From Ferrimonas futtsuensis DSM 18154 (GTDB lineage: Bacteria > Pseudomonadota > Gammaproteobacteria > Enterobacterales > Shewanellaceae): DNA of 64,000 nucleotides. The notes below the pieces were generated by a model. The model had not been told where the DNA came from and did not search any database. It saw only the letters and a list, made by a program, of their open reading frames with translations. Positions 35,489 through 46,195 of the stretch are shown piece after piece (within the stretch, counting starts at the first letter, position 1; the number at the start of each line of letters is the position of its first letter). The DNA lies in the NCBI RefSeq assembly GCF_000422645.1, contig NZ_AUGL01000007.1, forward strand, positions 62,001 to 126,000, given 5' to 3'. Position numbers and translations under genes: made by a program.

Positions 35489-35510
35489 ACCAGTTTCAAC
35501 TAAGAAATTC

Positions 35511-35858
35511 TTAGTTGAGGCGCTCGCGGATACGGGCAGCCTTACCAGTACGACTACGCAGGTAGTACAGTTTGGCACGACGAACGCGACCACGACGCTC
35601 TACTTTGATGCTTTCTACCAGCGGAGAGTGAGTCTGGAACGCACGCTCTACGCCTTCACCATTAGAGATTTTACGTACAGTGAACGCAGAGTGCAGGCCA
35701 CGGTTACGCTTAGCGATAACCACACCTTGGAACGCCTGAAGACGGGTCTTGTTACCTTCGGTTACACGAACCTGTACAGTAACGGTATCACCAGGGCCGA
35801 ACGCGGGTACGTCCTGCTTCATTTGCTCTTGTTCAAGCTGCTTAATGATGTTGCTCAT
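35511..35858 (-). CDS. rplS: 50S ribosomal protein L19
   Basis: 115 residues, same length as E. coli L19 (115). [20 protein letters not shown] and [20 protein letters not shown] are typical, with a basic tail. Last gene of rpsP-rimM-trmD-rplS, 32 bases after trmD. Confidence 0.98.
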   Translation of the reverse strand: MSNIIKQLEQEQMKQDVPAFGPGDTVTVQVRVTEGNKTRLQAFQGVVIAKRNRGLHSAFTVRKISNGEGVERAFQTHSPLVESIKVERRGRVRRAKLYYLRSRTGKAARIRERLN

Positions 35859-35890
35859 AATGTCTCTCTTCCTAGATTAAACTGAAAACT

Positions 35891-36658
35891 CTAACGTTCA
35901 TCCTGACCCTGATGGGCGACGAACTCGGCAAGCAACTTGGCTTGCTCGTCAGTCAGAGCTAGGTTGTCAAGTAACTCGGGCCGTCGTTGCCATGTGCGTC
36001 CAAGGGACTGCTGCAACCGCCAGCGCCGAATCGATTCATGATTGCCGCTTAACAGGACTTGTGGAACCTGTTGACCATCCAGAACCTCCGGACGGGTGTA
36101 GTGAGGACAATCCAGCAGGCCATCCGAGAAGGAGTCCTGCTCTGCCGAGGCCTGCTTTCCCAACACCCCAGGCACCAGCCTGGATACGGCGTCGATCAAG
36201 TTCATGGCCGGCAGCTCACCACCACTGAGGACATAGTCACCAACGGACCACTCCTCATCAACTTCCGACTGGATGATGCGCTCGTCGATACCTTCGTAAC
36301 GACCACACACCAGCACCATGCGCTTGTTCTGAGCCAGCTCCTCCACACCCTGCTGGGTCAGTGGACGGCCCTGAGGCGACAGGTAGATCACCTTAGCCTC
36401 GTCACCCGCTTCGGCCTTGGCCGCACGGATGGCATCGCGCAAGGGCTGCACCATCATCAACATTCCCGGACCACCACCATAAGGACGGTCATCCACGGTG
36501 CGATGTCGATCATGAGTGAAATCTCGGGGATTCCACGTCTGCAATCCAATCAAGCCGTTTTTCACGGCGCGACCGGTTACCCCAAACTCAGTCACAGCAC
36601 GAAACATCTCGGGAAACAGGGTTACAACCCCCAACCACATTGCGTTCGCTTGTGTCAT
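35891..36658 (-). CDS. trmD: tRNA (guanine-37-N1)-methyltransferase
   Basis: 255 residues. SPOUT knot enzyme making m1G37, which prevents frameshifting. Signatures GVTLFPEMF-like [36 protein letters not shown] and [15 protein letters not shown]. Start overlaps the rimM stop by one base. Confidence 0.98.
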   Translation of the reverse strand: MTQANAMWLGVVTLFPEMFRAVTEFGVTGRAVKNGLIGLQTWNPRDFTHDRHRTVDDRPYGGGPGMLMMVQPLRDAIRAAKAEAGDEAKVIYLSPQGRPLTQQGVEELAQNKRMVLVCGRYEGIDERIIQSEVDEEWSVGDYVLSGGELPAMNLIDAVSRLVPGVLGKQASAEQDSFSDGLLDCPHYTRPEVLDGQQVPQVLLSGNHESIRRWRLQQSLGRTWQRRPELLDNLALTDEQAKLLAEFVAHQGQDER

Positions 36659-37185
36659 TAAAAACTTGGGTCCCAGTCAACGGTAATTAGTTTATCGGAT
36701 TTGCTCACCTCAAGGATGAACTGCTCCGGGACAAAAGGAACCATACGTTCTCTTTTGCCAAAGGCGTCTTTCGGGTTCGCCTTGATCTCCAGTACGTCAT
36801 TGGCGCCGGTTTCCAGAACTCCGGAAACAGTACCCATGTCGTACCCCTGGGTGTTGACCACCTTACAGCCGATGAGATCACGCCAGTAGAACTCGTCTTC
36901 CGGCAACTCAGCCAGCTGGTCAGCGGTGATAGAGATGTCGCAGTTGGTGTAGGCAGCGGCCGCATCACGGTCCTCAACCCCTTCCAGGCGCACAATCAGG
37001 CCGTTGTTTTGACGACGCCAATCCAGCACCTTCATCTCCTGCTGCACCCCACCCCGGGTGACTAACCAAGGACGGTACTCGAAGATACCCTCTCGATCGT
37101 CGGTAAAGGGGTTGACCTTCATCCAGCCCCGAATCCCATGTGGCGCACCTAGGCGGCCCACCATCATCAGTTCCTGCTGTTTCAT
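36658..37185 (-). CDS. rimM: 16S rRNA processing protein RimM
   Basis: 175 residues from the ATG at 37185. N-terminal RimM domain ([21 protein letters not shown]) and C-terminal PRC-barrel ([19 protein letters not shown]). Assists maturation of the 30S head by binding S19. Second gene of the operon. Confidence 0.97.
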   Translation of the reverse strand: MKQQELMMVGRLGAPHGIRGWMKVNPFTDDREGIFEYRPWLVTRGGVQQEMKVLDWRRQNNGLIVRLEGVEDRDAAAAYTNCDISITADQLAELPEDEFYWRDLIGCKVVNTQGYDMGTVSGVLETGANDVLEIKANPKDAFGKRERMVPFVPEQFILEVSKSDKLITVDWDPSF

Positions 37186-37210
37186 CAACTTACCCCTAAC
37201 CTAACACCCA

Positions 37211-37462
37211 TTAAGCCGCAGCTTTACGGGCGTCCTTCACCAGAGTGGCTACGCGATCGGACAGGGAAGCGCCCTGGGATACCCAGTGATCGATACGATC
37301 CAGGTCCAGGCGTACACGCTCTTCCTTACCGGCAGCGATAGGGTTGAAGAAGCCGATCTTCTCGATGAAGCGGCCATCGCGCTTGGAGCGAGAGTCCGCT
37401 ACAACCACTTGATAAAAGGGACGCTTTTTAGCGCCACCACGGGCTAAACGAATGGTTACCAT
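37211..37462 (-). CDS. rpsP: 30S ribosomal protein S16
   Basis: 83 residues: [20 protein letters not shown] and [14 protein letters not shown] are diagnostic. First gene of the operon, with its own promoter and a GC hairpin (TTGGGGCCC/GGGCCCCAA, about 37498-37519) in the leader. Confidence 0.98.
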   Translation of the reverse strand: MVTIRLARGGAKKRPFYQVVVADSRSKRDGRFIEKIGFFNPIAAGKEERVRLDLDRIDHWVSQGASLSDRVATLVKDARKAAA

Positions 37463-37535
37463 AAGGTAATTCCTCTAATGGTTTTACAGCAATAGAATTG
37501 GGGCCCGTAGGGGCCCCAAGGTAGAAAGCCCGCCG

Positions 37536-37563
37536 ATTTTACCTGAATGCAAGCGCATTGCAA
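37536..37563 (-). promoter_or_regulatory. rpsP operon promoter
   Basis: On the - strand: -35 TTGCAA (37563-37558), 16-bp spacer, -10 TAAAAT (37541-37536), in the 164-bp gap after ffh. Confidence 0.7.
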
Positions 37564-37626
37564 CCATTTCGGCGGTTCTGTGGCCACCACAACCGAGTGT
37601 AGCAGCCGGGAGTTTGGACGCTGGGA

Positions 37627-38997
37627 TCAGCGGCGGGGCATCTTCATGCCCGGGGGCAGCATGCCGCCCATACCGCGCATCATCTTCTTCATGCCTCCCC
37701 CCTTCATCTTCTTCATCATCTTCTGCATCTGGGTGAACTGCTTGAGAAGACGGTTCACATCCTGCAGCTGGGTTCCGGAACCGGCGGCGATGCGACGCTT
37801 GCGGGAGCCCTTGATGATGTCGGGACGGGCACGTTCACCCGGGGTCATGGAGTTGATGATCGCCTCCATCTGGCGGGTCATCTTGTCATCCTGCACCTGG
37901 GCCAGGGCCTCAGCAGGCAGCTGTCCGACGCCGGGCAGTTTCTCCAGCATGCCCATCATGCCACCCATATTGTGCATCTGGCGCAGCTGGTCACGGAAGT
38001 CCAGCAGGTCGAAACCTTCACCTTTCTTCAGTTTCTTAGCCAGCTTCTCAGCCTGACCACGGTCGACCTTACGCTCCACCTCCTCAATGAGGGAGAGCAC
38101 GTCGCCCATGCCCAGGATGCGGGAAGCCACCCGGTCCGGGTGGAAAGGCTCCAGCGCATCGGTCTTCTCGCCCACACCCAGGAACTTGATCGGCTTACCG
38201 GTAATGTGGCGGATGGAGAGGGCGGCACCACCGCGGGCGTCACCGTCCACCTTGGTGAGGATCACACCGGTCAGCGGCAGGGCTTCGTTAAACGCCTTGG
38301 CCGTGTTGGCGGCATCCTGACCGGTCATGGCGTCCACGGTGAACAGGGTTTCCACCGGATCGATGGCAGCGTGCAGCGCCTTGATCTCGTCCATCATGTC
38401 AGAATCGACGTGAAGACGACCGGCGGTATCGACGATCACCACATCGATGAACTTCTTGCGTGCATGGTCCACCGCCGCATTGGCGATGTCCACCGGCTTC
38501 TGGCTGACGTCGGAGGGGAAGAACTCCACGCCGATGTCATCGGCCAGGGTTTCCAGCTGCTTAATGGCCGCAGGACGGTAGACGTCGGCACTGACCACCA
38601 GGACAGATTTCTTCTGACGCTCCTTGAGCTGTTTGGCCAGCTTACCCACACTGGTGGTCTTACCGGCACCCTGCAGACCCGCCATCATCACGACGGCCGG
38701 CGGCTGACTGGCCAGATTCAGGGCTTCGTTGGACTGGCCCATGGCCGCCTCAAGCTCGCTCTGAACGATCTTGATGAAAGCCTGGCCCGGGGTCAGGCTC
38801 TTGGAAACTTCGGTGCCGACGGCACGTTCACGCACCTTGGACACGAAGTCACGGACCACCGGCAGAGCCACGTCGGCTTCCAGCAGCGCCATGCGCACTT
38901 CGCGCAGGGTCTCTTTAATATTGTCTTCAGTAAGACGGCCACGGCCGCTGATGTTCTTCAGCGTCTGGCCCAAGCGTTCGGATAAATTCTGGAACAT
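37627..38997 (-). CDS. ffh: Signal recognition particle GTPase Ffh
   Basis: 456 residues from the ATG at 38997 (MFQNLSERL, as in E. coli MFDNL); an ATG at 39009 would add four residues. NG domain with GLQGAGKTTSVGKLA, VDTAGRLHVD and TKVDGDARGG; C-terminal Met-rich M domain ending in MLPPGMKMP binds signal peptides and 4.5S RNA. Directs inner membrane proteins to FtsY/SecYEG. Confidence 0.97.
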   Translation of the reverse strand: MFQNLSERLGQTLKNISGRGRLTEDNIKETLREVRMALLEADVALPVVRDFVSKVRERAVGTEVSKSLTPGQAFIKIVQSELEAAMGQSNEALNLASQPPAVVMMAGLQGAGKTTSVGKLAKQLKERQKKSVLVVSADVYRPAAIKQLETLADDIGVEFFPSDVSQKPVDIANAAVDHARKKFIDVVIVDTAGRLHVDSDMMDEIKALHAAIDPVETLFTVDAMTGQDAANTAKAFNEALPLTGVILTKVDGDARGGAALSIRHITGKPIKFLGVGEKTDALEPFHPDRVASRILGMGDVLSLIEEVERKVDRGQAEKLAKKLKKGEGFDLLDFRDQLRQMHNMGGMMGMLEKLPGVGQLPAEALAQVQDDKMTRQMEAIINSMTPGERARPDIIKGSRKRRIAAGSGTQLQDVNRLLKQFTQMQKMMKKMKGGGMKKMMRGMGGMLPPGMKMPRR

Positions 38998-39236
38998 CGC
39001 CTGCAGCATCGGTTAATGATCAATCGCTCGGCATTATAACGGTGCGTCAGAGACAAACACAAACCGCCGCGGCCCCCGTGGGGAACCAACCCAGGGGATC
39101 ACCTGTCACAAACAGACAAAATTCACCAATCAAATTGGGAATCTAGCCGCTGCCCAAAGCCCGGAGTGCATGATAAGCTTGGGAAATTGGGAGCGTTCCC
39201 CGATCGATATCTATTTTTGTGAGGTAAAGAGGCACT

Positions 39237-40022
39237 ATGGAGTTTTTTGCCATCAGCGCAATCATTGGCTACGGCCTGGCCTTCTACCTGGTCGCCAGCA
39301 AATTGCTGCACCCTCAGGGGCCCAACCGCAAACTGGCCGCCATGGTCGGTGCCGTGGGGGTACTCAGCCATGGGGCTGCCCTGGTTCCGCAGATTCTGGA
39401 GAATGGTGCCCAGCACTACAGTCTGGTGAACACCGCCTCCATGGTGATGCTGATGATCACCACCGCCATCACCCTGATGCTCACCCGCATCAAGGTGATC
39501 GTCGTGGTGCCCGCGGTCTACATCTGCGGCATCTTCGGCGCCGCTGGCATGGTGCTGCTGCCCCAGAACGAGGGCTACCTGTTTAACGACCCCGCCCTGT
39601 TTACCCATGTGGGCACCTCGCTGTTGGCCTACTCGGTGTTCCTGATTGCGGCCCTGTACGCCATCCAACTGGCCAGCATCAACCGCCGTCTCAAGGATCG
39701 CAAACTGATGCTGGAATCGCCGCTGCCGCCGCTGATGACCGTAGAGAAGCAGCTGTACCACTTCGTGATGATCGGCTTTGTGCTGCTGAGCCTGTCACTG
39801 CTTACCGGCTTTGTGTTCCTGGAAGGCTTCTTCGGCAGTGGTCAGGCCCATAAGGCGATCTTCGCCATTGCCGCCTGGCTGGTGTACGGCACCATGCTGT
39901 TGCGCCACCGTACTCAGGGGATTCGCATCCGCAGCGCCATCATCTACTCCATGTCCGGCGTCACCCTGCTGACCCTGGCCTACTTCGGCAACCGGCTGGT
40001 GCGAGAGCTGTTCATCGGCTGA
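39237..40022 (+). CDS. ypjD: YpjD family inner membrane protein, CcsA/ResC-like
   Basis: 261 residues, eight predicted membrane helices, cytochrome c assembly protein-like domain (HVGTSLLAYSVFLIAALYAIQLA and conserved His residues at HVGT and near the N-terminal half). E. coli YpjD sits beside ffh in the same way. A role in haem handling is suggested by the domain only. ATG preceded by GAGGTAAAGAGG. Divergent from ffh. Confidence 0.9.
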   Translation: MEFFAISAIIGYGLAFYLVASKLLHPQGPNRKLAAMVGAVGVLSHGAALVPQILENGAQHYSLVNTASMVMLMITTAITLMLTRIKVIVVVPAVYICGIFGAAGMVLLPQNEGYLFNDPALFTHVGTSLLAYSVFLIAALYAIQLASINRRLKDRKLMLESPLPPLMTVEKQLYHFVMIGFVLLSLSLLTGFVFLEGFFGSGQAHKAIFAIAAWLVYGTMLLRHRTQGIRIRSAIIYSMSGVTLLTLAYFGNRLVRELFIG

Positions 40023-40100
40023 GACACGAGGCTGCCTCTTGACAGGAGGCAGCCATTTCCCGACTCTACAATTTCAGCCGCCTAATAGGATTGCCCTGAC

Positions 40101-41366
40101 TTGGACGAGATATCCACCGACAGCCTGCTCATCGCCCTGGCTGTCCTAATCTGCCTCTCCGCTTTCTTCTCCGGTACGGAAACCGCGATGATGTCGCTCA
40201 ACCGCTACCGTCTTAGACACCTCAGTCAACAGGGTCATAAGGGCGCCAGCCGGGCCGAGCGTCTGCTGGAGCGTCCCGACCGGCTCATTGGCCTTATCCT
40301 CATCGGCAACAACATCGTCAACCTGGCAGCAGCCTCACTGGCCACCATCGTCTGCCAGCGCTGGTTTGGTGCCTGGGGGCCGGCGGTGGCCACGGGCGCC
40401 CTCACCTTTATTGTGCTGATCTTTGCCGAGGTCACCCCCAAGACCCTGGCCGCCCTCTATCCGGAGAAACTGGCTTACCCCAACAGTGTGGTGCTGCGGC
40501 CACTGATGACCCTGTTCTATCCACTGGTGTGGCTGGTCAACAGCATCAGCAATGCCCTGCTCTCCATCGTCGGGGTGCGTCCCCTCCACGGGGATGGGGA
40601 TGATCTCTCCGCCGATGAGCTTCGCTCTGTGCTCAACGAGGCCAGCGCCATGATCCCGAGGCGACACCGGGAGATGCTGGTCTCCATCCTGGACCTGGAA
40701 AAGGTAACGGTGGAGGATGTGATGGTGCCCAGAAACGAGCTCTACGCCATCGACATCAACGACGACTTCAAGAACATGATGAAGCAGTTGACCCACAGCC
40801 CCCACTCCAAGGTGCTGCTCTATCGGGGCAACATCGACGATGTGGTGGGTTTCCTGCACCTGTCGGATCTGCTCAGGCTGATGACCCGGGACCAGGAGGT
40901 CAGCGACAAGGCCACCCTGCTGCGCGAAGTGCGGGAGATCTACTATGTGCCCGAGGGCACGCCACTGAACGTGCAGCTGCTGAAGTTTCAGCGTGCCAAG
41001 GAGCGCCTTGGGCTGGTGGTCGATGAATACGGTGACATACAGGGGCTGGTCTCCCTGGAGGACATCCTGGAGGAGATTGTCGGCGACTTCACCACAGGCT
41101 TGCAGCCGGCGGTCAGCGACGAGATCAACCGTAACGAGGATGGCAGCTATGAGGTGGACGCCAGCATCAACATCCGCGACATGAACCGTGAGATGAACTG
41201 GAAGTTCCCCACCGACGGACCCAAGACCCTGAACGGCCTGGTGCTGGAGACCCTGGAGGAGATCCCCAAGGTGCATACCCGGCTGACCATAGGCGACTAC
41301 CAGATTGAGGTGCTGGACGCCAATGAGAGCATGGTCACTACGGTACGGGTCGAACAGGCAAAATAG
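40101..41366 (+). CDS. corB: CNNM/CorB-type transporter (HlyC/CorC family)
   Basis: 421 residues from a TTG start; no nearer ATG fits. DUF21/CNNM membrane domain (1-175) with FFSGTETAMMSLNRYRLRHL, two CBS domains (about 200-320), and a C-terminal CorC/HlyC transport-associated domain (about 340-421). Thought to act in Mg2+ export or resistance (E. coli CorB/YfjD). Next to ypjD as in E. coli. Confidence 0.93.
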   Translation: MDEISTDSLLIALAVLICLSAFFSGTETAMMSLNRYRLRHLSQQGHKGASRAERLLERPDRLIGLILIGNNIVNLAAASLATIVCQRWFGAWGPAVATGALTFIVLIFAEVTPKTLAALYPEKLAYPNSVVLRPLMTLFYPLVWLVNSISNALLSIVGVRPLHGDGDDLSADELRSVLNEASAMIPRRHREMLVSILDLEKVTVEDVMVPRNELYAIDINDDFKNMMKQLTHSPHSKVLLYRGNIDDVVGFLHLSDLLRLMTRDQEVSDKATLLREVREIYYVPEGTPLNVQLLKFQRAKERLGLVVDEYGDIQGLVSLEDILEEIVGDFTTGLQPAVSDEINRNEDGSYEVDASINIRDMNREMNWKFPTDGPKTLNGLVLETLEEIPKVHTRLTIGDYQIEVLDANESMVTTVRVEQAK

Positions 41367-41390
41367 CAAAGGCAAGAATCTCTTCTATAC

Positions 41391-41431
41391 TGAAAGACCG
41401 GATCGGCCCGCCGAGCCGGTCTTTCATTTTT
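41391..41431 (+). terminator. Terminator of corB
   Basis: 11-bp stem TGAAAGACCGG/CCGGTCTTTCA with 14-base loop and TTTTT. Confidence 0.85.
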
Positions 41432-41446
41432 CAGGGAGGAGAGGTG

Positions 41447-41803
41447 ATGCACAGATTCTTGGCCGCAGCGACCCTGCTGCTGACCATGTGGACAGATGTC
41501 GCCAGTGCCGAGGTGCATTGGGTTAAGGCCCCGACTCTGGTTACCCAGGATCCCAGCTTCAGTCAGATCCCCCTCACCCTGCAGACTCAGTGGGGAAACA
41601 GCCACTGGTACACCCAGACCTCTCTCAGCCTCACCCGCCAGCAGTCCCCCTGGCTGACCCGGGAGATCGACCAGGGCCTGGGGGCCCGGGTCGGCACCGG
41701 CGTCCAGATGGGTCGCTTCACCCTCTCCGTCGACCTGCAGTTTCAACAGCAACAGCAGCAGAACCTGACGGTGCTGGGGTTTAATACCGAAGTGAAGTTC
41801 TGA
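41447..41803 (+). CDS. Small exported hypothetical protein
   Basis: 118 residues from the ATG at 41447 with GGAGGAGAGG upstream. Signal peptide about 1-21 (VASAEVHW). The remainder is alternating, beta-strand-like with aromatic ends (HWYTQTSLSLTRQ, FTLSVDLQFQQQQQQ) and terminates in Phe, resembling a short outer-membrane or periplasmic beta protein. Family not recognised. Confidence 0.65.
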   Translation: MHRFLAAATLLLTMWTDVASAEVHWVKAPTLVTQDPSFSQIPLTLQTQWGNSHWYTQTSLSLTRQQSPWLTREIDQGLGARVGTGVQMGRFTLSVDLQFQQQQQQNLTVLGFNTEVKF

Positions 41804-41819
41804 CCCTGGTTCCAACATC

Positions 41820-41846
41820 AAAAAGGCCACCCTGGGGTGGCCTTTT
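41820..41846. terminator. Bidirectional terminator before acpS
   Basis: AAAAGGCCACC/GGTGGCCTTTT, symmetrical, 25 bases from the acpS stop; ends the long leftward operon and the rightward small gene. Confidence 0.92.
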
Positions 41847-41871
41847 GCGATTGCAGCAGCTCAAGCTGGCT

Positions 41872-42249
41872 CTAGCTAAGGATTACCGTGGCCACCGCAT
41901 AGCGGCGTTCATCCGCCAGGCTGATGTGGGCCTGCTCGGCGCCCAGGGCCTGCATCCTGGCCAGGGCCCCCTGTGTCAGGATCAGCTGCGGCGCCCCCTC
42001 GGCGTTGTGGCCCAGCTCGATGTGCTGGAAGGAGACCCCGCGGCCGATGCCGGTTCCCAGGGCCTTGCCCGCCGCCTCCTTAACCGCAAAGCGCTTGGCC
42101 AACAACCTGGCCGGCGCCTTGGAGCCGGCCAGCTCCTCCAGCTCACCGGGGGTGAGGATGCGGCGGGCAAACTTCTCACCCAGCCGCTGATACTGCGCCT
42201 CTACCCGCTCAATCTCGACGATGTCTGTGCCCAGCCCCTTGATGCTCAT
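41872..42249 (-). CDS. acpS: Holo-ACP synthase
   Basis: 125 residues. GLGTDIVEIERVE at the N-terminus and RFAVKEAAGKALGTG are the two Mg/CoA-binding signatures. Transfers phosphopantetheine to ACP. Start overlaps pdxJ by one base. Confidence 0.97.
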   Translation of the reverse strand: MSIKGLGTDIVEIERVEAQYQRLGEKFARRILTPGELEELAGSKAPARLLAKRFAVKEAAGKALGTGIGRGVSFQHIELGHNAEGAPQLILTQGALARMQALGAEQAHISLADERRYAVATVILS

Positions 42250-42983
42250 CAGATCCCCTGACGCCCTTCCAGCATCAGCCGCTTCATGTCCCGAACCGCC
42301 AGGTCCAGGCCGTCGATGGCGGCGCGGGCGATGATGGCGTGACCGATATTGAGCTCGTAAAACTCCGGGATGGCGGCAATGGGCTTGACGTTATGGTAGT
42401 TGAGACCATGGCCGGCGTTGACCACCAGCCCCTGGGACGCGGCGTAGGCAGCGCCATCACGGATGCGGGCCAGTTCGGCGTCTGCTTCCGCTTCGGTCTC
42501 GGCATCGGCGTAGGCGCCGGTGTGAATCTCGATGTAGGGCGCCCCCACCTTCACCGCCGCGTCGATCTGGGCCCGGTCCGCATCGATAAACAGGGACACC
42601 TTGATGCCCGCCTCGTTGAGGCGCGACACCGCATCCAGCATCTTGTCCAACTGACCGGCCACATCCAGGCCGCCCTCGGTGGTGAGCTCTTCACGCTTTT
42701 CCGGCACCAGGCACACATAGGTGGGGTTCACCTCAAGGGCAATGGCCAGCATCTCCTCGGTCACCGCCATCTCCAGGTTCATCCGCGTCTTCAGGGTCTG
42801 AGCCAGCAGATAGACATCCCGGTCGATGATGTGGCGTCGGTCTTCACGAAGGTGGATGGTGATGCCATCGGCACCGGCGTGCTCCGCCACCGCCGCCGCA
42901 TGAACCGGATCCGGGTAGCTGGTGCCCCTGGCCTGACGCAGGGTGGCGATATGGTCGATGTTGACCCCAAGAAGAATACTCAT
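42249..42983 (-). CDS. pdxJ: Pyridoxine 5'-phosphate synthase
   Basis: 244 residues, TIM barrel: [36 protein letters not shown], and [12 protein letters not shown]. Condenses 3-amino-1-hydroxyacetone phosphate with DXP for vitamin B6. The pdxJ-acpS order after recO is standard. Confidence 0.98.
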   Translation of the reverse strand: MSILLGVNIDHIATLRQARGTSYPDPVHAAAVAEHAGADGITIHLREDRRHIIDRDVYLLAQTLKTRMNLEMAVTEEMLAIALEVNPTYVCLVPEKREELTTEGGLDVAGQLDKMLDAVSRLNEAGIKVSLFIDADRAQIDAAVKVGAPYIEIHTGAYADAETEAEADAELARIRDGAAYAASQGLVVNAGHGLNYHNVKPIAAIPEFYELNIGHAIIARAAIDGLDLAVRDMKRLMLEGRQGI

Positions 42984-42985
42984 GC

Positions 42986-43699
42986 CTAGTCCTTGTTGTT
43001 GATTCGTTTCATAAACAGCTCCCTGCTTCGCAGAGGCTTGTTGCCCAGGTGCGGCCTGAGCAGGGTCCGGGCCAGATGCTTGGCCTGGACCAGATGTTCC
43101 GGTGCCAGCCGCTGCTGTGCCAGGGCCAGCAGCATCGCCCCCTGATAGCCCCGGTCATGGCCCACCGGCACAAACCCCTGCTCCGCCACCAGGGCGTAAC
43201 AGCAGCTCGCCTCCAGCGGCTCGCCGGTGGCATCCCGGCTCAGGGCCGGCGCTTCACCCAGGTGGGTCAGCAGTGCCCACTCGAAGTAGCGCAGCACCGA
43301 CTCGTGCTGCTCCTCGGCGGCCAGGGTCAGCAAACACTGATGGTAGGCCTGGAACAGTTCGGTGCACTGGGCCAGCTCAGACAGCAATCGTACCGCCAAT
43401 TCATTGAAGTACAAACCACAGTAGAGCTTATCACCGGAGAGGGGAACCGGAAGAGAGAGGGTTTCGGCCCCCTTGAGGGTCTTGAGAGAGCCCTGGCCGG
43501 TCAGGGAGACCTTCAGGGGCTGGAAGGGCTGCAGGGCGGCCTTCATCAGGCCCCCCTGCTTACCGGAGGTTCGTGCCACCGCCGCCACCCTGCCCTCCTG
43601 CTCGGTGAGCAGGGTGATCAGCTGGCTGCGCTCGCGATAGGGTCGGGCGTGCAGCAGATAGGCAGACTGCCAACCCGGCTCCACCTTAGTCGTCTCCAT
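42986..43699 (-). CDS. recO: DNA repair protein RecO
   Basis: 237 residues from the ATG at 43699, inside the last codons of era (14-base overlap). OB-fold N-terminus ([24 protein letters not shown]) and a helical domain. Loads RecA on SSB-coated gaps with RecR. Zinc-finger Cys residues are not obvious, as in E. coli. Confidence 0.94.
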   Translation of the reverse strand: METTKVEPGWQSAYLLHARPYRERSQLITLLTEQEGRVAAVARTSGKQGGLMKAALQPFQPLKVSLTGQGSLKTLKGAETLSLPVPLSGDKLYCGLYFNELAVRLLSELAQCTELFQAYHQCLLTLAAEEQHESVLRYFEWALLTHLGEAPALSRDATGEPLEASCCYALVAEQGFVPVGHDRGYQGAMLLALAQQRLAPEHLVQAKHLARTLLRPHLGNKPLRSRELFMKRINNKD

Positions 43700-44591
43700 A
43701 CCCCAGGCTGCGCAGCGCACGTTCATCGTCTGCCCAGCCGGATTTCACCTTCACCCAGGTCTCCAGGTAGACCTTGGTGTCGAACATCTTCTCCATCTCG
43801 ATGCGGGCTTCGCGGCCGATGGTGCGAATCTTTTCGCCCTTGTTGCCGATCACCATCCGCTTCTGACCAGTGCGCTCCACCAGGATCAGGGCGTTGATGT
43901 GGTAGGTGCCCTTCTCGTCCACCTTGAACTGCTCGATCTCCACGGTGGCGGCATAGGGGAGTTCATCGCCCATGAAACGCATCAGTTTCTCGCGCAGGAT
44001 CTCCGACGCCATGAAGCGCTGACTGCGGTCGGTGACGTAGTCTTCCGGGAAGTAGTGGATCGACTCGGACACGCTGGCCAGGGAGAGCTCCATGATCGGC
44101 GTGATGTCGCCCCCCTTGCCGGCGGCAACCGGGAACACCGCGTCAAATTCGAAGCGTTGCTGCAGCTGCTGAAGGTGGGGAAGAAGCTCCTCCTTATCCT
44201 TCACCTGATCGATCTTATTGACCACCAGGGCGGTCTTGCGATGCTCACCGCCGCGACCCAGCTTCTTCAGGACCATCTCGTCATCGGCGGTCCACTTGGT
44301 GCCCTCCACCACGAACAGCACCAGTTCCACGTCCGCCAGGGAGCTGGCGGCGGCACGGTTCATCAGGCGGTTGATCGCCCGCTTCTCCTCCACATGCAGC
44401 CCAGGGGTATCGACGAAGATCACCTGGCGCTCGCCTTCGGTGTGGATCCCCATGATGCGGTGACGGGTGGTCTGGGGCTTGCGCGAGGTGATGCTCACCT
44501 TCTGTCCCAGCAAACGGTTCAGCAGGGTGGACTTGCCCACATTGGGGCGGCCGACGATGGCGACGAAGCCGCAATAGGTGGTGTCTGTCAT
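43686..44591 (-). CDS. era: GTPase Era
   Basis: 301 residues, equal to E. coli. G1 GRPNVGKST near residue 14, G3 DTPG, G4 NKID, and C-terminal KH domain with [17 protein letters not shown]. Binds the 3' end of 16S rRNA during 30S assembly. Start overlaps rnc by 4 bases. Confidence 0.98.
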   Translation of the reverse strand: MTDTTYCGFVAIVGRPNVGKSTLLNRLLGQKVSITSRKPQTTRHRIMGIHTEGERQVIFVDTPGLHVEEKRAINRLMNRAAASSLADVELVLFVVEGTKWTADDEMVLKKLGRGGEHRKTALVVNKIDQVKDKEELLPHLQQLQQRFEFDAVFPVAAGKGGDITPIMELSLASVSESIHYFPEDYVTDRSQRFMASEILREKLMRFMGDELPYAATVEIEQFKVDEKGTYHINALILVERTGQKRMVIGNKGEKIRTIGREARIEMEKMFDTKVYLETWVKVKSGWADDERALRSLGYGDD

Positions 44592-45259
44592 GATTCCAGT
44601 GCCTCCAGGACCCGGGCGGCGGCATCCTGCTCCGCCTTACGGCGGGAGCTGCCTGTGCCCACCACGGGCTCGTCCAGCTCACACACGGAGCAGTGGACAG
44701 TAAACTGTTGATTATGGGCGTCACCGGCCACGGTGATCACCTCGTAGGCCGGCAGGGGCTTGCGACGGGACTGAAGCAGCTCCTGCAGACGGGTCTTGGG
44801 ATCCTTCTGGCCTGCCCCAGGCTGGATGGCGTCCAGCCTGGGCTTCCACAGGGCCAGCAGCACCGGCTTGCAGGCCTCGATGCCACCGTCGAGGAAGATG
44901 GCACCCAGCACCGCTTCCACCGCATCCGCCAGAATCGACTCGCGGCGATGGCCACCGGATTTCATTTCTCCCGGCCCCAGCTTGATGTATTCGCCCAGAT
45001 TCAGCTCCAGGGCGATCTCCGCCAGGGTGGCCCCCTTGACCAGGGTCGCCCGCATCCGGGTCATCTCGCCCTCGGGGGCCTTGGGAAACCTGTGGTACAG
45101 GTCTTCGGCCACCACCATGGAGAGCACCGCATCTCCGAGATACTCGAGACGCTCATTATGGCGACTGCCCGCACTTCTGTGGGTCAGGGCCTGCTGTAAT
45201 AATTGAGGCTGCTGAAACTCATAGCCCAGCAGCCTCACCAATCGTTGTAAATCAGCCAC
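44588..45259 (-). CDS. rnc: Ribonuclease III
   Basis: 223 residues. Catalytic signature [14 protein letters not shown] near residue 38, second acidic site [15 protein letters not shown], and a C-terminal dsRNA-binding domain ([13 protein letters not shown]). Processes rRNA and dsRNA. Nine bases after lepB. Confidence 0.98.
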   Translation of the reverse strand: MADLQRLVRLLGYEFQQPQLLQQALTHRSAGSRHNERLEYLGDAVLSMVVAEDLYHRFPKAPEGEMTRMRATLVKGATLAEIALELNLGEYIKLGPGEMKSGGHRRESILADAVEAVLGAIFLDGGIEACKPVLLALWKPRLDAIQPGAGQKDPKTRLQELLQSRRKPLPAYEVITVAGDAHNQQFTVHCSVCELDEPVVGTGSSRRKAEQDAAARVLEALES

Positions 45260-45268
45260 TGCTAACCT

Positions 45269-46189
45269 TTAATCAATTCCGCCAATACGGCTGAAGCGAA
45301 CGCCAGTGGGTACCCAGGAGGGCAGCACGCTGTCGCGCTCGCGGTCAAACTCGAAGGAGATCCAGATGCCGGTCGCCTTGCCCACCAGGTTCTCCTCGGG
45401 GACAAAGCCCCAGAAACGGCCGTCGGTGCTGTTGTCACGGTTGTCCCCCATGACAAAGTAGCTGCCCTCGGGCACCACCCAGTCGCCGGTCTGACGGCCC
45501 TGCTGCTTATAGTAGTAGCGCAGGGGTTCAGGGCGACGCGGGTTAATCAGGATGTCGTGCTCCACCCCGGCCAGATCTTCATCCAGGCGCATCAGCGGCG
45601 TGCCGTTCTGGAAGAACTCATCCCGGTTCACCTCAACCGACTGCACCGGCTCCAGCCCCGGGCATGTGGCCACACCGGCCTCACACTTGGGCTGCAGGTA
45701 GAGGGTCTTGTTGCGGTACACCACGCGGTCACCGGGCAGGCCGATCACCCGCTTGATGTAGTCCACCCGGATATCCTTGGGGTATTTGAAGACGATGACG
45801 TCACCACGCTGGGGATCGTTGTTGTCCCAGAACTTGGCGCGGAACACAGGATCCCGCAGGCCATACTCATGTTTGTTCACCAGGATGAAATCGCCCACCA
45901 GCAGGGTGGGCATCATGGAGCCTGACGGGATCTGGAAGGGTTCCCACAGGAAGGAGCGCAGCACCAGCACAAAGGCGATCACCGGGAAGATGGACTTGGA
46001 GGTTTCCACCAGCCAGGGTTCCTGAACCAGTTTGTCTCTGGCCTCCTCCGGCAATTCGGCGGTGGTCTGCTCGCTGGCAAACGCCAGCTTCTGCTGTCGC
46101 CGCGGCGCCAGGTAAAACTTATCCAGTAGCCAGATCAGGCCGGTCCCCAGGGTGACCAGAACCAGGATCAGGGAAAACAGTGCCGCCAT
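45269..46189 (-). CDS. lepB: Signal peptidase I
   Basis: 306 residues. Two N-terminal membrane helices (about 3-22 and 66-80), nucleophile S91 in PSGSMMPTL and general base K146 in YIKRVIGLPGD, plus GDNRDNSTDGRFWG box E. Removes signal peptides in the periplasm. Six bases after lepA. Confidence 0.98.
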   Translation of the reverse strand: MAALFSLILVLVTLGTGLIWLLDKFYLAPRRQQKLAFASEQTTAELPEEARDKLVQEPWLVETSKSIFPVIAFVLVLRSFLWEPFQIPSGSMMPTLLVGDFILVNKHEYGLRDPVFRAKFWDNNDPQRGDVIVFKYPKDIRVDYIKRVIGLPGDRVVYRNKTLYLQPKCEAGVATCPGLEPVQSVEVNRDEFFQNGTPLMRLDEDLAGVEHDILINPRRPEPLRYYYKQQGRQTGDWVVPEGSYFVMGDNRDNSTDGRFWGFVPEENLVGKATGIWISFEFDRERDSVLPSWVPTGVRFSRIGGID

Positions 46190-46195
46190 GCGCGA

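Noticed and set aside
35303-35510. Tyr leader peptide or TyrR box before aroF
   Set aside because: I found no Tyr-rich short frame and no TGTAAA-N6-TTTACA; only small hairpins without U run.
35406-35885. 159-codon frame antisense to rplS
   Set aside because: Overlaps L19 and its terminator; Thr-rich translation is the complement of the biased L19 codons.
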